Source: DATEOR01 sp963766725 (GTDB taxonomy: Bacteria > Actinomycetota > Thermoleophilia > Gaiellales > Gaiellaceae). From it: 64,000 nucleotides of DNA. Position 1 is the first letter of the stretch, and each line of letters opens with the position of its first letter. Of this stretch, positions 54,118-63,805 are shown piece by piece. The notes under the pieces are model-generated. The model had not been told where the DNA came from and did not search any database. It saw nothing but the letters and a program-made list of their open reading frames with translations. The position numbers were made by a program, and so were the translations under genes. Location: NCBI GenBank assembly GCA_963766725.1, contig CAVYBK010000011.1:72047-136046 (forward strand). The letters are read 5' to 3'.

Positions 54118-54507
54118 CTAGCCGGAGCCCGTGCCGCGCTGCCGCTTCGAATAGACCCGGTACATGATCGAGTCGACCAGGTAGCTGAACGGGATGAAGA
54201 ACGCGATCAGCGTCACCGCTGTGAAGACCTTCGACGCGGTCGTGGAATCGCCGCCTGTCCAGAAGACAACGACCAGGATCAGCGGCGCGAAGATCGCCGT
54301 CCTCTTGACGACCCGGCCCATCGAGGGCTTCGGGATCTCGCGCCCACCGCGGCGCGCGGCCGGACGTGCCGTGCTCTTCCCCTCTGCCTTGGGCGCAGCG
54401 ACCGGCCGTTCGACCGGGATCTCCTCGCCGTCCTCGGTCTCGATCACGTACTCGTACTCGTGGCGCTGGAGCTTCTCGCGCCGGCGGCGCTGCTTGCGGC
54501 TGGGCAT
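54118..54507 (-). CDS. Small membrane protein with basic N-terminus, 129 aa
   Basis: ATG at 54507. MPSRKQRRRREKLQRHEYEY is strongly basic, then an acidic stretch (ETEDGEEIPVE), an Ala/Arg linker, and two C-terminal transmembrane helices (about 70-87 and 93-112). The basic head looks cytoplasmic and could bind nucleic acid or the membrane surface. Not recognised. It lies 7 bp after hutI. Confidence 0.7.
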   Translation of the reverse strand: MPSRKQRRRREKLQRHEYEYVIETEDGEEIPVERPVAAPKAEGKSTARPAARRGGREIPKPSMGRVVKRTAIFAPLILVVVFWTGGDSTTASKVFTAVTLIAFFIPFSYLVDSIMYRVYSKRQRGTGSG

Positions 54508-54514
54508 CGTCCGA

Positions 54515-55729
54515 TTATGCCGTGGGCGTGCCGGCCCGGATGACCTGGGCGACGTGGTTCGCCCCGAGGTGGTAGGCCAGGTAGCGCCAGTCGGAGGCGT
54601 CGAGCAGGACGATGTCGGCCTCGTAGCCAGGCGCGAGGCGCCCGACCCGGTCGGCTCGGCCGAGGACGTGTGCGGCGTTGACGGTGCACGCGGCGAGGGC
54701 TTCCGCGGGGGACATGTGCATCTGCGTGCACGCGAGGGCCACGACAAGAGGCAGGCTTTCGCAGAAGGCGCTGCCGGGATTGAAGTCGGTCGCCAGCGCG
54801 ACGATGGCGCCCTCGTCCACCAGCGCTCGCCCAGGCGGCATCGGGCGGTCGAGGAAGAGGGCGGCGACCGGGAGCAGAACGGCTGCGACGTCGCTCTGGG
54901 CCAGGGCTCGTACCCCGTCCGGCCCCGTCGCCTCGAGGTGGTCGACGCTCACCGCGTCCAGCTCTATGGCGAGGGGGACGCCGCCGGCCTCGGTGAACTG
55001 GTCCGCGTGCAGGCGGAGCCGGAGGCCGGCCCCTCGGCATGCCTCCAGGTAGCGCCTGGCCTGAGCGGCGTCGAACGCACCCCGCTCCAGGAAGACGTCG
55101 GCGGCCTCGGCGATCTTCGCCGCTTCCGGGAGCACCTCGGCGAGCGCGAAGTCGACGTAGGCGTCGGCATCCGCGAACTCGGGCGGGACCGCGTGCGCGC
55201 CGAGCCAGGTCGGCGAGCCGCCGGCCTCGCGGACGACACGCAGCATCGCGAGCTCCGTGTCGCGGTCCAGGCCGTAGCCGGACTTCGCCTCGAAGGTCGT
55301 CGTCCCCGAGGCGAGCATCCACGAGCGGTGCAGCGCGAGCGCGTCTGCAAGGCCCTCCGCACCGGCCGCACGCGTCGCCCGGACCGTGGACAGGATCCCG
55401 CCTCCGGCCGCATGCAGCTCCTCGTAGGTGGCGCCGCCCGAACGAAGCTCGAACTCCTCCACCCTGGAGCCCGCGAAGACCGCATGCGTGTGGCAGTCGA
55501 CGAGCCCGGGGATAGCAGCGCAGCCGCTCCCGTCCAGTTCCTCGACGTCGCCGTCGAGCGGATCGAGGTCGCGCATACGGCCGACAGCCGAGATCCGCCC
55601 GTCCTCGCAAAGGATGAACGCGTCCTCGACGACGTCGACGGACCGCATTGCCTCCCGCCCGCGGATCGGCGCGTGCGTCCCTGCCGGGGAAACGGCCTGC
55701 GCGAGGTCGCGGATCAGCAGCTTCGTCAC
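54515..55729 (-). CDS. hutI: Imidazolonepropionase
   Basis: 404 aa, amidohydrolase fold. Metal ligands in GLVDCHTHAVFAG, substrate region SGYGLDRDTELAMLRV, LHADQFTEAGG, and the metal Asp in ATDFNPGSAFCESLP. Hydrolyses 4-imidazolone-5-propanoate to formimino-glutamate, step 3 of histidine breakdown. GTG start, 7 bp after the hutU stop. Confidence 0.95.
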   Translation of the reverse strand: MTKLLIRDLAQAVSPAGTHAPIRGREAMRSVDVVEDAFILCEDGRISAVGRMRDLDPLDGDVEELDGSGCAAIPGLVDCHTHAVFAGSRVEEFELRSGGATYEELHAAGGGILSTVRATRAAGAEGLADALALHRSWMLASGTTTFEAKSGYGLDRDTELAMLRVVREAGGSPTWLGAHAVPPEFADADAYVDFALAEVLPEAAKIAEAADVFLERGAFDAAQARRYLEACRGAGLRLRLHADQFTEAGGVPLAIELDAVSVDHLEATGPDGVRALAQSDVAAVLLPVAALFLDRPMPPGRALVDEGAIVALATDFNPGSAFCESLPLVVALACTQMHMSPAEALAACTVNAAHVLGRADRVGRLAPGYEADIVLLDASDWRYLAYHLGANHVAQVIRAGTPTA

Positions 55730-55736
55730 GCGACGG

Positions 55737-57432
55737 CTAGGCGCCGGGGACTTCGAGGCCGTGCTCGCGCGCGGCCTCCTTCGCCTCGTCGTAGCCGGCG
55801 TCGAGGTGGCGGAGCACGCCGGTGCCCGGGTCCGTCGTCAGGACCCGCTCGAGCCGCTCGGCCGCGTCGTCCGTGCCGTCGGCAACCACGACCATGCCCG
55901 CGTGAATGGCGTTGCCGATCCCGACGCCGCCCGCCGTGATGGACGCTGACCCAGGTCGCCCCGGCGGCCGTGTTGACGAGCGCGTTCAGGATCGGCCAAT
56001 CAGCGATCGCATCGGAGCCGTCCGCCATGGCCTCGGTCTCCCGGTACGGGGACGCCACCGAGCCCGAGTCCAGATGGTCGCGGCCGATGACCACGGGCGC
56101 GCTCACCTGGCCGCTCCGGACGAGGTCGTTGATCGCTAGGCCGGCCTTGGCGCGATCGCCGTAACCGAGCCAGCAGATCCTCGCCGGCAGACCCTGGAAC
56201 GCGACGCGCTCCGGAGCGAGATCGAGCCACCGCTGAAGGAGGCGGTCGTCCGGGAAGAGACCCCGCAGCGCCCCGTCGATCGCTGCGATGTCCTCCGGAT
56301 CGCCCGACAGCACGGCCCAGCGGAAGGGCCCGATGCCGCGGCAGAAGAGCGGCCGGATATAGGCCGGGACAAAGCCCGGGTATGAGAAAGCCTCCGTTAC
56401 GCCGGCCTGTTCCGCCTCCCCTCTGAGGTTGTTGCCATAGTCGAAAACATAGCTCCCGATCCGGACGTACTCGAGCATGCCCTCGACGTGACGCGCGATC
56501 GACTCGGAGGCGCGGCGCAGATACTCCTCCGGGTCGTCGGCGCGAAGGCGGTCGGCCTCCTCCACCGAGAGCCCGGCCGGGACGTAGCCGTTCAGAGGGT
56601 CATGGGCGGCGGTCTGGTCGGTGACGAAATCGAAGTGCTCGCCGCGCGCAGCGAGCTCCGGGACGATCTCGGCGGCGTTCCCGAGCAGCCCGACCGACAG
56701 GGCCCGGCCGTCCGCGGCGGCGCCACGAACTCGCGCCAGCGCGTCGTCCAGCGACTCGGCCGCCTCGTCGAGATAGCGGGTCTCGATCCGGCGCTGGATC
56801 CGCGCGGGGTCGACCTCGATGCAGAGGATTGCCGCGCCTGTCATCGTCGCGGCGAGAGGCTGGGCGCCGCCCATCCCGCCAAGCCCGGCGGTGAGGACGG
56901 TCTTTCCGCTGAGGTCCGGAGAGCCGAAGTGCTTCTCGCCGGCCGCGGCGAACGTCTGGTACGTGCCCTGCAGGATCCCCTGGGTGCCGATGTAGATCCA
57001 GCTCCCCGCGGTCATCTGCCCGAACATCGTCAGGCCGAGAGCCTCGAGCCGGCGGAACTCGTCCCAGGTCGCCCAGCGCGGGACGAGCAGCGAGTTCGCG
57101 ATCAGGACGCGCGGCGCCCCTGGATGGGTGCGGAAAACGCCGACGGGCTTTCCGCTCTGCACGAGCAGCGTCTCGTCCTCGCCGAGGGCCAGGAGCGACC
57201 GGACGAGCGCCTTCAGCGCGTCGTGGTTGCGCGCTGCCTTGCCCGAGCCGCCGTAGACGATCAGCTCCTCGGGCTTCTCCGCCACCTCGCGGTCGAGGTT
57301 GTTGAGGAGCATCCGAAGCGGCGCCTCCGTCTGCCACGAGCGGGCGTTCAGCGCCTGTCCGCGCGGCGCGCGGATGGAGCTCAGATCGCCGCAGAGCTCC
57401 TCGACGACCGCATCGACCTCACGCACGCTCAC
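55737..57432 (-). pseudogene. hutU: Urocanate hydratase, 3' frameshift (possible sequence error)
   Basis: The first 490 residues are normal: VYGGSGKAARNHDALKALV, GKTVLTAGLGGMGGAQPLA (NAD site), CWLGYGDRAKAGLAIN, GRDHLDSGSVASPYRETE. In the conserved HHGGGVGIG block near 55945 one base is extra, and the printed frame degenerates. The shifted frame gives GGVGIGNAIHAGMVVVADGT and ends EVPGA with TAG at 55737, the proper C-terminus. Converts urocanate to imidazolonepropionate using NAD+ as electrophile. GTG start overlaps the hutH stop. Confidence 0.88.
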
Positions 57433-58977
57433 GCGAGCTCACCCACTTCGGTCTCCACGGCGGCCACCAGCTCCCCGGCGCGGATCGCCTCCGCGACGCG
57501 CTCGATGTCCGGCGCGAGCGTCCGGTCCTCCATGACCGTCGGCGAGAGCGAGCGGACGAAGTCGTGCGCGGCGCGCGCGCCGGCCCCGGGCTCGAGCGGA
57601 GCGAGGAACTCGACTCCCTGAGCCGCGGCGAGGAGCTCGATCGCGAGCGCCCGCTCCACGTTTCCCAGCACGGTCCAGCACTTGAGCCCCGCGGCGTTCC
57701 CCATCGAGACGTGATCCTCCTGGCCCGCGCTCGTAGGAATGGAGTCCACGGAGGCAGGGTGACAGAGCACCTTGTTCTCGCTGACGAGGGCGGCAGCCAC
57801 GTACTGCGGGATCATGAACCCCGAGTTGAGCCCGCCGTCGTGCGTGAGGAAGGCGGGCAGCCCGTCGGAGAGCGACGGGTTGACGAGCCGCTCGACGCGG
57901 CGCTCCGAGATAGACGCCAGCTCGGCCACCGCCAGGGCCATGCAGTCGAGCGCGAGCGCGACGGGCTGACCGTGGAAGTTCCCGTTCGAGACGAGCTCTC
58001 CCCTGTCCACGAGGACGAGGGGGTTGTCCGTGGCCGCGTTGACCTCGATCGGAAACCGTCTGCTCGACGTAGGCGAGAAGGTCGCGGCTCGCGCCGTGCA
58101 CCTGCGGCGCGCAGCGAAGCGAGTAGGCGTCCTGCACCTTGTCGCACCAGCGGTGCGCCTCGATGATCGCGGAGCCCTCGAGGAGGCGAACGACGTTGGC
58201 CGCGGCGGCCGCCTGGCCGGCGAGCGGGCGGAGCGCCTGGATCTCCGGCATGAAGCTGACGCGCGAGCCCTGAAGCGCCTCGAGGGAGAGGGCGCACGCG
58301 ATGTCCGCGGTCTTGGCGATCCGGCGGGCGCGGACGAGCCCCAGCGAGCCGACGGCGCCCATGAACTGGGTCCCGTTGACGAGCGATAGCCCCTCCTTCG
58401 CCTGAAGCTGGACCGGCTCGAGTCCGGCGCGGGCGAGCGCGTCCGCCCCTGAAAGGACCTCGCCCTCGTAGCTTGCCGACCCCTCGCCCACGAGAGGAAG
58501 CGCGAGATGGGCGAGCGGCGCGAGATCTCCCGAGGCGCCGACCGAGCCGCGGCTCGGCACAGCCGGCAGCACTCCCTTGTTCAGACAGTCGAGGAGGAGC
58601 TCGACGGTCTCGACGCGCGCACCCGAGAAGCCCTTCGCGAGCGCGTTCGCGCGAAGCACCATCGCCGCGCGCACGACCTCGTCCGGGTACGGCTCCCCCA
58701 CCCCGCACGCGTGGCTGCGCAGGAGGCGGAGCTGGAGCTCCTCGGAGAGCTCCGGCGGAATCGCCTTCGAGACGAAGCGGCCGAAGCCGGTGTTGATGCC
58801 GTAGGTGTGCTCGCCCGAGGACTCGGACGCGGCGCGGTCGACGAGCTCGCGGGCCGCGGCCATCTTCGAGCGCCCGTCGTCGGTGAGTGCCGCAGGGGTT
58901 CGCTCGACCGCGACCGACCAGACGTCGTCGATCGTGAGATCGTCTCCGTTCAGGAGCACTGCGGTGGCGACGGCCAT
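57429..58977 (-). pseudogene. hutH: Histidine ammonia-lyase, one frameshift (possible sequence error)
   Basis: MIO-forming Ala-Ser-Gly lies in SVGASGDLAPLAHLALP; YGINTGFGRFVSK and VNGTQFMGAVGSLGL are conserved. Near 58048 an extra base disrupts the frame (TVS then non-coding); the other frame reads IEVNAATDNPLVLVDRGELV and then SNGNFHGQPVALALD and LNSGFMIPQYVAAALVSENK to the stop at 57429. Complete length would be about 515 aa. Deaminates histidine to urocanate. First gene of hutH-hutU-hutI, divergent from the M55 peptidase. Confidence 0.88.
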
Positions 58978-59035
58978 CGTCGGCCAAGTCTAGAACGCGC
59001 CGGGACCCGAGTTCCGTGCGCAGGAAGGGAGACGG

Positions 59036-59851
59036 ATGCGAGTTCACGTGATCAGCGACATCGAAGGGGTCTCAGGAGTCGTCAAGTCCCAGCAGGGCGA
59101 CGGCGGCGAGTCGCTCTTCGAGGAAGCGCGGCGCCTGTACACGGAGGAGATCAACGCCGCGATCCGGGGAGCCTGCGCGGCGGGCGCGACCGAGGTCGTC
59201 GTGATGGACTGCCACGGGGCGGGCAAGGGCTGGGACTTCAACTCCCTGCTGCCCGAGGCCCTCGACCCACGCTGCGAATGGGTCGTCCAGAACGAATGGA
59301 CGGAGTACACGGGCTTCCTCGAAGAGGGATGCGACGCGGCACTCTTCATCGGGATGCACGCACGGGCCGGCGTCATCGACGGCGTCCTCAACCACACGAT
59401 CTCGGGCTCCGACATCTTCGAGCTGCGGTTCAACGGCACCCCGGTCGGCGAGACGGGGATCAACGCTGCGCTCTGCGGCACGTTCGAGTGCCCGGTGGTG
59501 CTCGTGACCGGGGACGACGCCGTCTGCCGCGAGGGCCGCGAGCTTCTCGGCGAGGGGCTCACCACCGTCGCCGTGAAACAGGGGCTCGGGCGCAACAGTG
59601 CGCGGAACATCGCGCCCCAGCGCGCCCGGGAAATGATCGAGGACGGCGCCCAGCGGGCACTTGCAGACCTGAGTGCAGTGGCGCCGTACGACCCTGGACA
59701 TCCCTGCGAGATCGAAATCGATCTGATGGGGTCGCACATCGCGGAGCGGTATCGCAATCGGTACGGGGTCGAGGTTCTGGACGGGCGCCGCCTCGTCTCG
59801 AAGGCCGATGACTGGTGGACGGCCTGGAGGCAGTTCTGGCCGATGTACTGA
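59036..59851 (+). CDS. M55-family zinc peptidase (D-aminopeptidase DppA-like)
   Basis: 271 aa from the ATG at 59036 with a strong GGAAGGGA ribosome binding site 5 bp upstream. Metal motifs of the DppA family: ISDIEGVSGV (Asp, Glu), VMDCHGAGKG (His), FIGMHARAG (His), and the conserved LNHTISG. DppA cleaves D-amino-acid peptides; others in the family act on L- or modified peptides. Its location inside the hut region suggests a supply of amino acids, but this is only positional. Confidence 0.85.
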   Translation: MRVHVISDIEGVSGVVKSQQGDGGESLFEEARRLYTEEINAAIRGACAAGATEVVVMDCHGAGKGWDFNSLLPEALDPRCEWVVQNEWTEYTGFLEEGCDAALFIGMHARAGVIDGVLNHTISGSDIFELRFNGTPVGETGINAALCGTFECPVVLVTGDDAVCREGRELLGEGLTTVAVKQGLGRNSARNIAPQRAREMIEDGAQRALADLSAVAPYDPGHPCEIEIDLMGSHIAERYRNRYGVEVLDGRRLVSKADDWWTAWRQFWPMY

Positions 59852-61140
59852 CCGCCGAGCCCGAGGAGTCTCTCCCGCACGCGTATCGGGAGCCGCCCAA
59901 GGGCGCCCTCCACCTCCTTCGGCGGAGGGACTTCCGCCTGACGTACGCGGCGATCGCGACCAGCGAGCTCGGCTACGCGTTCCAGTACATCGCGCTCATG
60001 TGGTTCGCGCTCGAGGTCGCGGGGCCGGCCGGCGTGCTCGTCGTCCGGCTTGCAGACAGCATCCCGGCGCTCCTCTTCGGCTTGCACGGCGGCCTCCTCG
60101 CCGACCGGCTCGAGAGGCGACGGACGATGATCGCGGCCGACCTCTTCCGCGGAGCGGTCCTGATCCCGGTCGCGATCGCGGGACTCGCAGGCGATCTCCC
60201 GCTCTGGGGGCTCGTGCTCGCGGCTTTCCTGCTCACCGCCGCGACGAGCTACTTCGACCCTGCGTACGGCGCGCTCCTCCCCGCACTCGTGAGCCGCGCG
60301 CATGTCCAGGAGGCGAACGCGCTGGTCCGCGCCAGTGCCGACGCGATCAACGTCGGCGGCTGGGCCCTGGCCGCGGGCCTCCTCGTCTTCATGCCGTTGA
60401 GCGCGCTCTTCGCCATCAACGCCGCCACGTTCTTCGTGTCGGCGGCGCTCATCTCGCGGATCCACCCGCGACCCGCTCCGAGTGCAGCAGAGGGAACCGC
60501 CTGGACGCAGGTCAAGGAGGGCATCAACGCCCTTGCCCTGCTGCCGGTCCTCGCAGTGGCAGTGGCCGCACTGGGGATCGCGGTGACGATCGAGTCCGGC
60601 ACGTGGATGGTGGGCGTCCCGGAGCTCGTCCGGAGCGAGCTCGGGCACGGAGCAGGCGGCTTTTCGCTCGTGATGGTCGGCTACGCGGCCGGATCGATTG
60701 CCGGCGGCATCTACCTCGCGCGCCGTCCTGTCAGGCGCAAGGCCTATGCGAGCCTCGTCGCCTGGACGCTCTATCTGCCGGCCTATCTCCTCATGGGCCT
60801 CGCCGGCACGCTCACGGTCGCGATCCTCGGCGCTCTCTGCGCCGGAATCGGACAGGGCTCGTCCATCGTCCTTCTCAACTCGGCGGCGCAGGAACAGGTT
60901 CCGGACCGTGTGCTCGGCCGAGTCATGGGGCTCATCGGCCTCGTCCACCGCGGCGCGCACGCGACCGGGCTGATCTTCGTGTCGCCGCTCTTCGCGTTCT
61001 TCTCGCCCAGGCCGATCTTCGTCGCGGCGGCCCTTGCCGGCCCGCTCATCGGCATCGGCGGAGCCGTCTCCGCCCTCGTGCTCAGTCGTCGAGGAGGCGC
61101 AGCTCCAGCACGTGACGTGAGTCGAAGCCCTCGATCCTGA
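59815..61140 (+). CDS. MFS transporter, EntS/MdfA-like exporter
   Basis: 441 aa, about 12 transmembrane helices. A soluble N-terminus (RREPPKGALHLLRRRDF-like) precedes TM1; the first intracellular loop carries LADRLERRRTMIAADLFRG, the MFS-3 exporter signature, and ADSIPALLFG. GTG start at 59815 lies within the end of the M55 gene (37-bp overlap), implying coupling. The last 59 bp overlap ftcD on the other strand. Substrate unknown. Confidence 0.82.
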   Translation: MDGLEAVLADVLTAEPEESLPHAYREPPKGALHLLRRRDFRLTYAAIATSELGYAFQYIALMWFALEVAGPAGVLVVRLADSIPALLFGLHGGLLADRLERRRTMIAADLFRGAVLIPVAIAGLAGDLPLWGLVLAAFLLTAATSYFDPAYGALLPALVSRAHVQEANALVRASADAINVGGWALAAGLLVFMPLSALFAINAATFFVSAALISRIHPRPAPSAAEGTAWTQVKEGINALALLPVLAVAVAALGIAVTIESGTWMVGVPELVRSELGHGAGGFSLVMVGYAAGSIAGGIYLARRPVRRKAYASLVAWTLYLPAYLLMGLAGTLTVAILGALCAGIGQGSSIVLLNSAAQEQVPDRVLGRVMGLIGLVHRGAHATGLIFVSPLFAFFSPRPIFVAAALAGPLIGIGGAVSALVLSRRGGAAPARDVSRSPRS

Positions 61141-61969
61141 GCAGGCTGCCCGCGGCCTCGACGGCGGCGCCTGCCGGCATCAGGCCCACGAGCTCGCTCC
61201 CCGCTACCTCGGCTCCGCGGGCTTCCACCTCGGCGACGATCGTGGCCACGATCGTGTGCAGGGCGGCCGCCTCCCAGTCGGTCACGTTCATGCTCACCTG
61301 CACGAGCCCGGCCTTCGGCAGGTCGAGCCCGAGCGCCCGAACTCCGGGAAAGCCGCCGTCGCGCTCACGGACGAGCGCGGCGATCTCGCGCGCCGTCTCA
61401 ACGCTTGCGCCGCGGAGGTTGACGTTGAAGGCGATGAGCGGCCGCCGGACTCCGATGAGGACTCCGCCCGCGGTCGGATGCAGGGTCGCCGGCCCACGGT
61501 CGGGTGCGAGCTCGCCCGAGTCGATCCGCCGTTGAAGCTCCTCCGGGCCCCCGCGCCGGAAGAACGCGGGCTCGCGGCGGTCCTCCGTCAGGCGTCCGTA
61601 GAGGAAGACCGGTAGGCCGAGATCGTCTCCCACCCGCGCGGCGAGGGCGAGAGCCGCTTCGCGCGCCGCCGGCTCGTCCTCGGGGCGCAACGGCACGAGC
61701 GGGACGACGTCCGCGGCGCCGATCCGCGGGTGTGCTCCCTCGTGCCGGCGAAGATCGATCCGCTCGGCAGCCGTCGAGATCCCGGCGGCGAGCGACTCGA
61801 CGAGCTCGTCTCCCGACCCGACGATCGTGAAGACGGAACGGTGGTGGTCCCAGTCGGTGTGGACGTCGAGCAGCCGCCCGGGCCGAGAGAGCGCGCTCTC
61901 GAGCGCGGCGATCGCCTCGGGGTCTCGCCCTTCCGAGAAATTGGGGACGGATTCGAGCGGTAGAGCCAC
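61082..61969 (-). CDS. Glutamate formimidoyltransferase
   Basis: 295 aa. ESVPNFSEGRDPEAIAALES, HTDWDHHRSVFTIVG and HEGAHPRIGAADVVPLVPL are the formiminotransferase N-subdomain signatures; ATLHPTAGGVLIGVRRPL and QVSMNVTDWEAAALHTI the C-subdomain. There is no fused cyclodeaminase domain. It moves the formimino group of the HutI product to tetrahydrofolate, completing histidine degradation by the folate route, and its location near hutHUI fits that use. Confidence 0.92.
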   Translation of the reverse strand: MALPLESVPNFSEGRDPEAIAALESALSRPGRLLDVHTDWDHHRSVFTIVGSGDELVESLAAGISTAAERIDLRRHEGAHPRIGAADVVPLVPLRPEDEPAAREAALALAARVGDDLGLPVFLYGRLTEDRREPAFFRRGGPEELQRRIDSGELAPDRGPATLHPTAGGVLIGVRRPLIAFNVNLRGASVETAREIAALVRERDGGFPGVRALGLDLPKAGLVQVSMNVTDWEAAALHTIVATIVAEVEARGAEVAGSELVGLMPAGAAVEAAGSLLRIEGFDSRHVLELRLLDD

Positions 61970-61999
61970 CGGTGCAGGATAAAAGGGGTCGGGAAGGCC

Positions 62000-63805
62000 G
62001 TGGATACACTCGGCGTTGGGTCACCTGTGGACGTAGCGAAGCACCCGAACCTGCACACGTTCGCCCGTTTGCTCGGGTTCCTGCGCCCCTACCGCTGGTC
62101 GCTCGCCATCTCGATCGTCCTCGCGGCGCTGTCGCAGGCGGCGGCGATCGCGCTCGTCCGCATCAGCCAGAGCGTGATCGACCTCGCCATCCAGCCCCGC
62201 GACGAGCAGCTGCTCTGGGAGTTCGTCGCGCTCATCGCCGTGATCGGCCTCGTCAAGGCGCTGCTCATGGTCGGCCGGCGCTTCATCTCCGGCCGGCAGG
62301 CGCTCGGCGTCGAGTTCGACATGCGCAACGCGATGTACGCGCACCTCCTGCGCCTCTCGTTCGGCTTCTACGACCGGAACCAGACCGGACAGCTGATGTC
62401 GAGGGCCACGGTCGACCTGCAGGCGGTGCGCTTCTTCCTCGGCTACGGCCTCATCTTCTTCTTCCAGCACGTGCTCACGATCGTCGGCGTCACCGCGATC
62501 ATGCTCTGGACGGACTGGCGGCTCGCGCTCGTCGCGCTGGCCATCACCCCGTTCGTCGTCGCGCTCGCGTACCGCTATTCGAAGGTCTCCCACCCGGTGC
62601 TCCGCGACGTCCAGCAGAAGATGGCCGACGTCGCCACGGTCGCCGAGGAGAACATCGTCGGCGTCCACGTCGTGAAGTCGTTCGCCCAGGAGGAGCAGGA
62701 GCAGGCGAAGTTCCAGCGTCGCTCCAACGCGGTCTTCGAGCAGACGGTGCTCGCGAACCGCCAGCGCTCCCTGTACGTGCCGCTCCTCAGCTTCGTGCCG
62801 CTCCTCGCCCAGGCCGCGATCCTCCTCGTCGGCGGCTGGATGGTCACGCACGGAAGCCTGACCGTCGGCCAGTTCTTCGCGTTCAACCTCTACGTGACGA
62901 TGCTGATCCTGCCGCTGCGGATGCTCGGCATGTGGATCGGGCAGTCGCAGCGCGCGACCGCGTCCGGCGAGCGCATCTTCCAGGTGCTCGACGAGCCCGT
63001 CGAGGTCGCGGACAAGCCGGACGCCGCGGCGCTCCCGCCCGGCCCGGGGCGGATCGACTTCGAGGGCGTCTCCTTCGGCTACGACCCGGAGCGCCACGTG
63101 CTCCACGGCGTCGAGCTTGAGATCGAGCCGGATCAGAACGTGGCGGTCATCGGCCACACCGGCTCGGGCAAGACGACTCTGACCGCCCTCGTGCCGCGGT
63201 TCTACGACGCGACCGAGGGCCGCGTCCTCATCGACGGCGAGGACGTGCGCGACGTGTCGCTCGCCTCGCTGCGCTCGCAGATCGCGGTCATCTCACAGGA
63301 TCCGTTCCTCTTCTCGACGACGGTGCGCGAGAACATCGGGTTCGGCGCGCCGGACGCGACCGATGAGGAGATCGAGTCGGCCGCGCGGCTCGCGCAGGCG
63401 CACGAATTCATCGTCGAGCTGCCCGAGGGCTACGACACGGTTATCGGCGAGCGCGGCATCACGCTCTCGGGCGGGCAGCGCCAGCGGATCGCCATCGCGC
63501 GCGCGATCGCCATGAGCCCGCGCATCCTCATCCTCGACGACGCCACTGCCGCGGTGGACGCGACGACGGAGGCGCGGATTCGGCTCGGACTCCGCGAGGC
63601 GATGAAGGGCCGGACGACGCTGATCATCGCGCACCGCCTGTCCACGATCTCGCTCGCGGACGAAGTGGTCGTCCTCGACCACGGGCGGGTGGTCGCGCGC
63701 GGGACGCAGGCCGAGCTCGCCGAGTCGAGCCCCGTCTACCGGGAGATCTACGAGCACGGCCTGATCGACCGCGAGCTGGCCGCACGGCTGGAGGCAACGG
63801 CGTGA
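62000..63805 (+). CDS. ABC exporter, fused permease-ATPase
   Basis: 601 aa, GTG start at 62000 preceded by AAAAGGGG. Six-helix ABC type-I exporter domain (about 20-310) followed by an ATPase: Walker A GHTGSGKTTL, Q-loop ISQDPFLF, signature LSGGQRQR, Walker B RILILDDATAAVD, H-loop IIAHRLSTI. Multidrug or lipid exporter half-transporter. Its stop overlaps the start of a second half-transporter (GTGA), suggesting a heterodimer. Confidence 0.92.
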   Translation: MDTLGVGSPVDVAKHPNLHTFARLLGFLRPYRWSLAISIVLAALSQAAAIALVRISQSVIDLAIQPRDEQLLWEFVALIAVIGLVKALLMVGRRFISGRQALGVEFDMRNAMYAHLLRLSFGFYDRNQTGQLMSRATVDLQAVRFFLGYGLIFFFQHVLTIVGVTAIMLWTDWRLALVALAITPFVVALAYRYSKVSHPVLRDVQQKMADVATVAEENIVGVHVVKSFAQEEQEQAKFQRRSNAVFEQTVLANRQRSLYVPLLSFVPLLAQAAILLVGGWMVTHGSLTVGQFFAFNLYVTMLILPLRMLGMWIGQSQRATASGERIFQVLDEPVEVADKPDAAALPPGPGRIDFEGVSFGYDPERHVLHGVELEIEPDQNVAVIGHTGSGKTTLTALVPRFYDATEGRVLIDGEDVRDVSLASLRSQIAVISQDPFLFSTTVRENIGFGAPDATDEEIESAARLAQAHEFIVELPEGYDTVIGERGITLSGGQRQRIAIARAIAMSPRILILDDATAAVDATTEARIRLGLREAMKGRTTLIIAHRLSTISLADEVVVLDHGRVVARGTQAELAESSPVYREIYEHGLIDRELAARLEATA

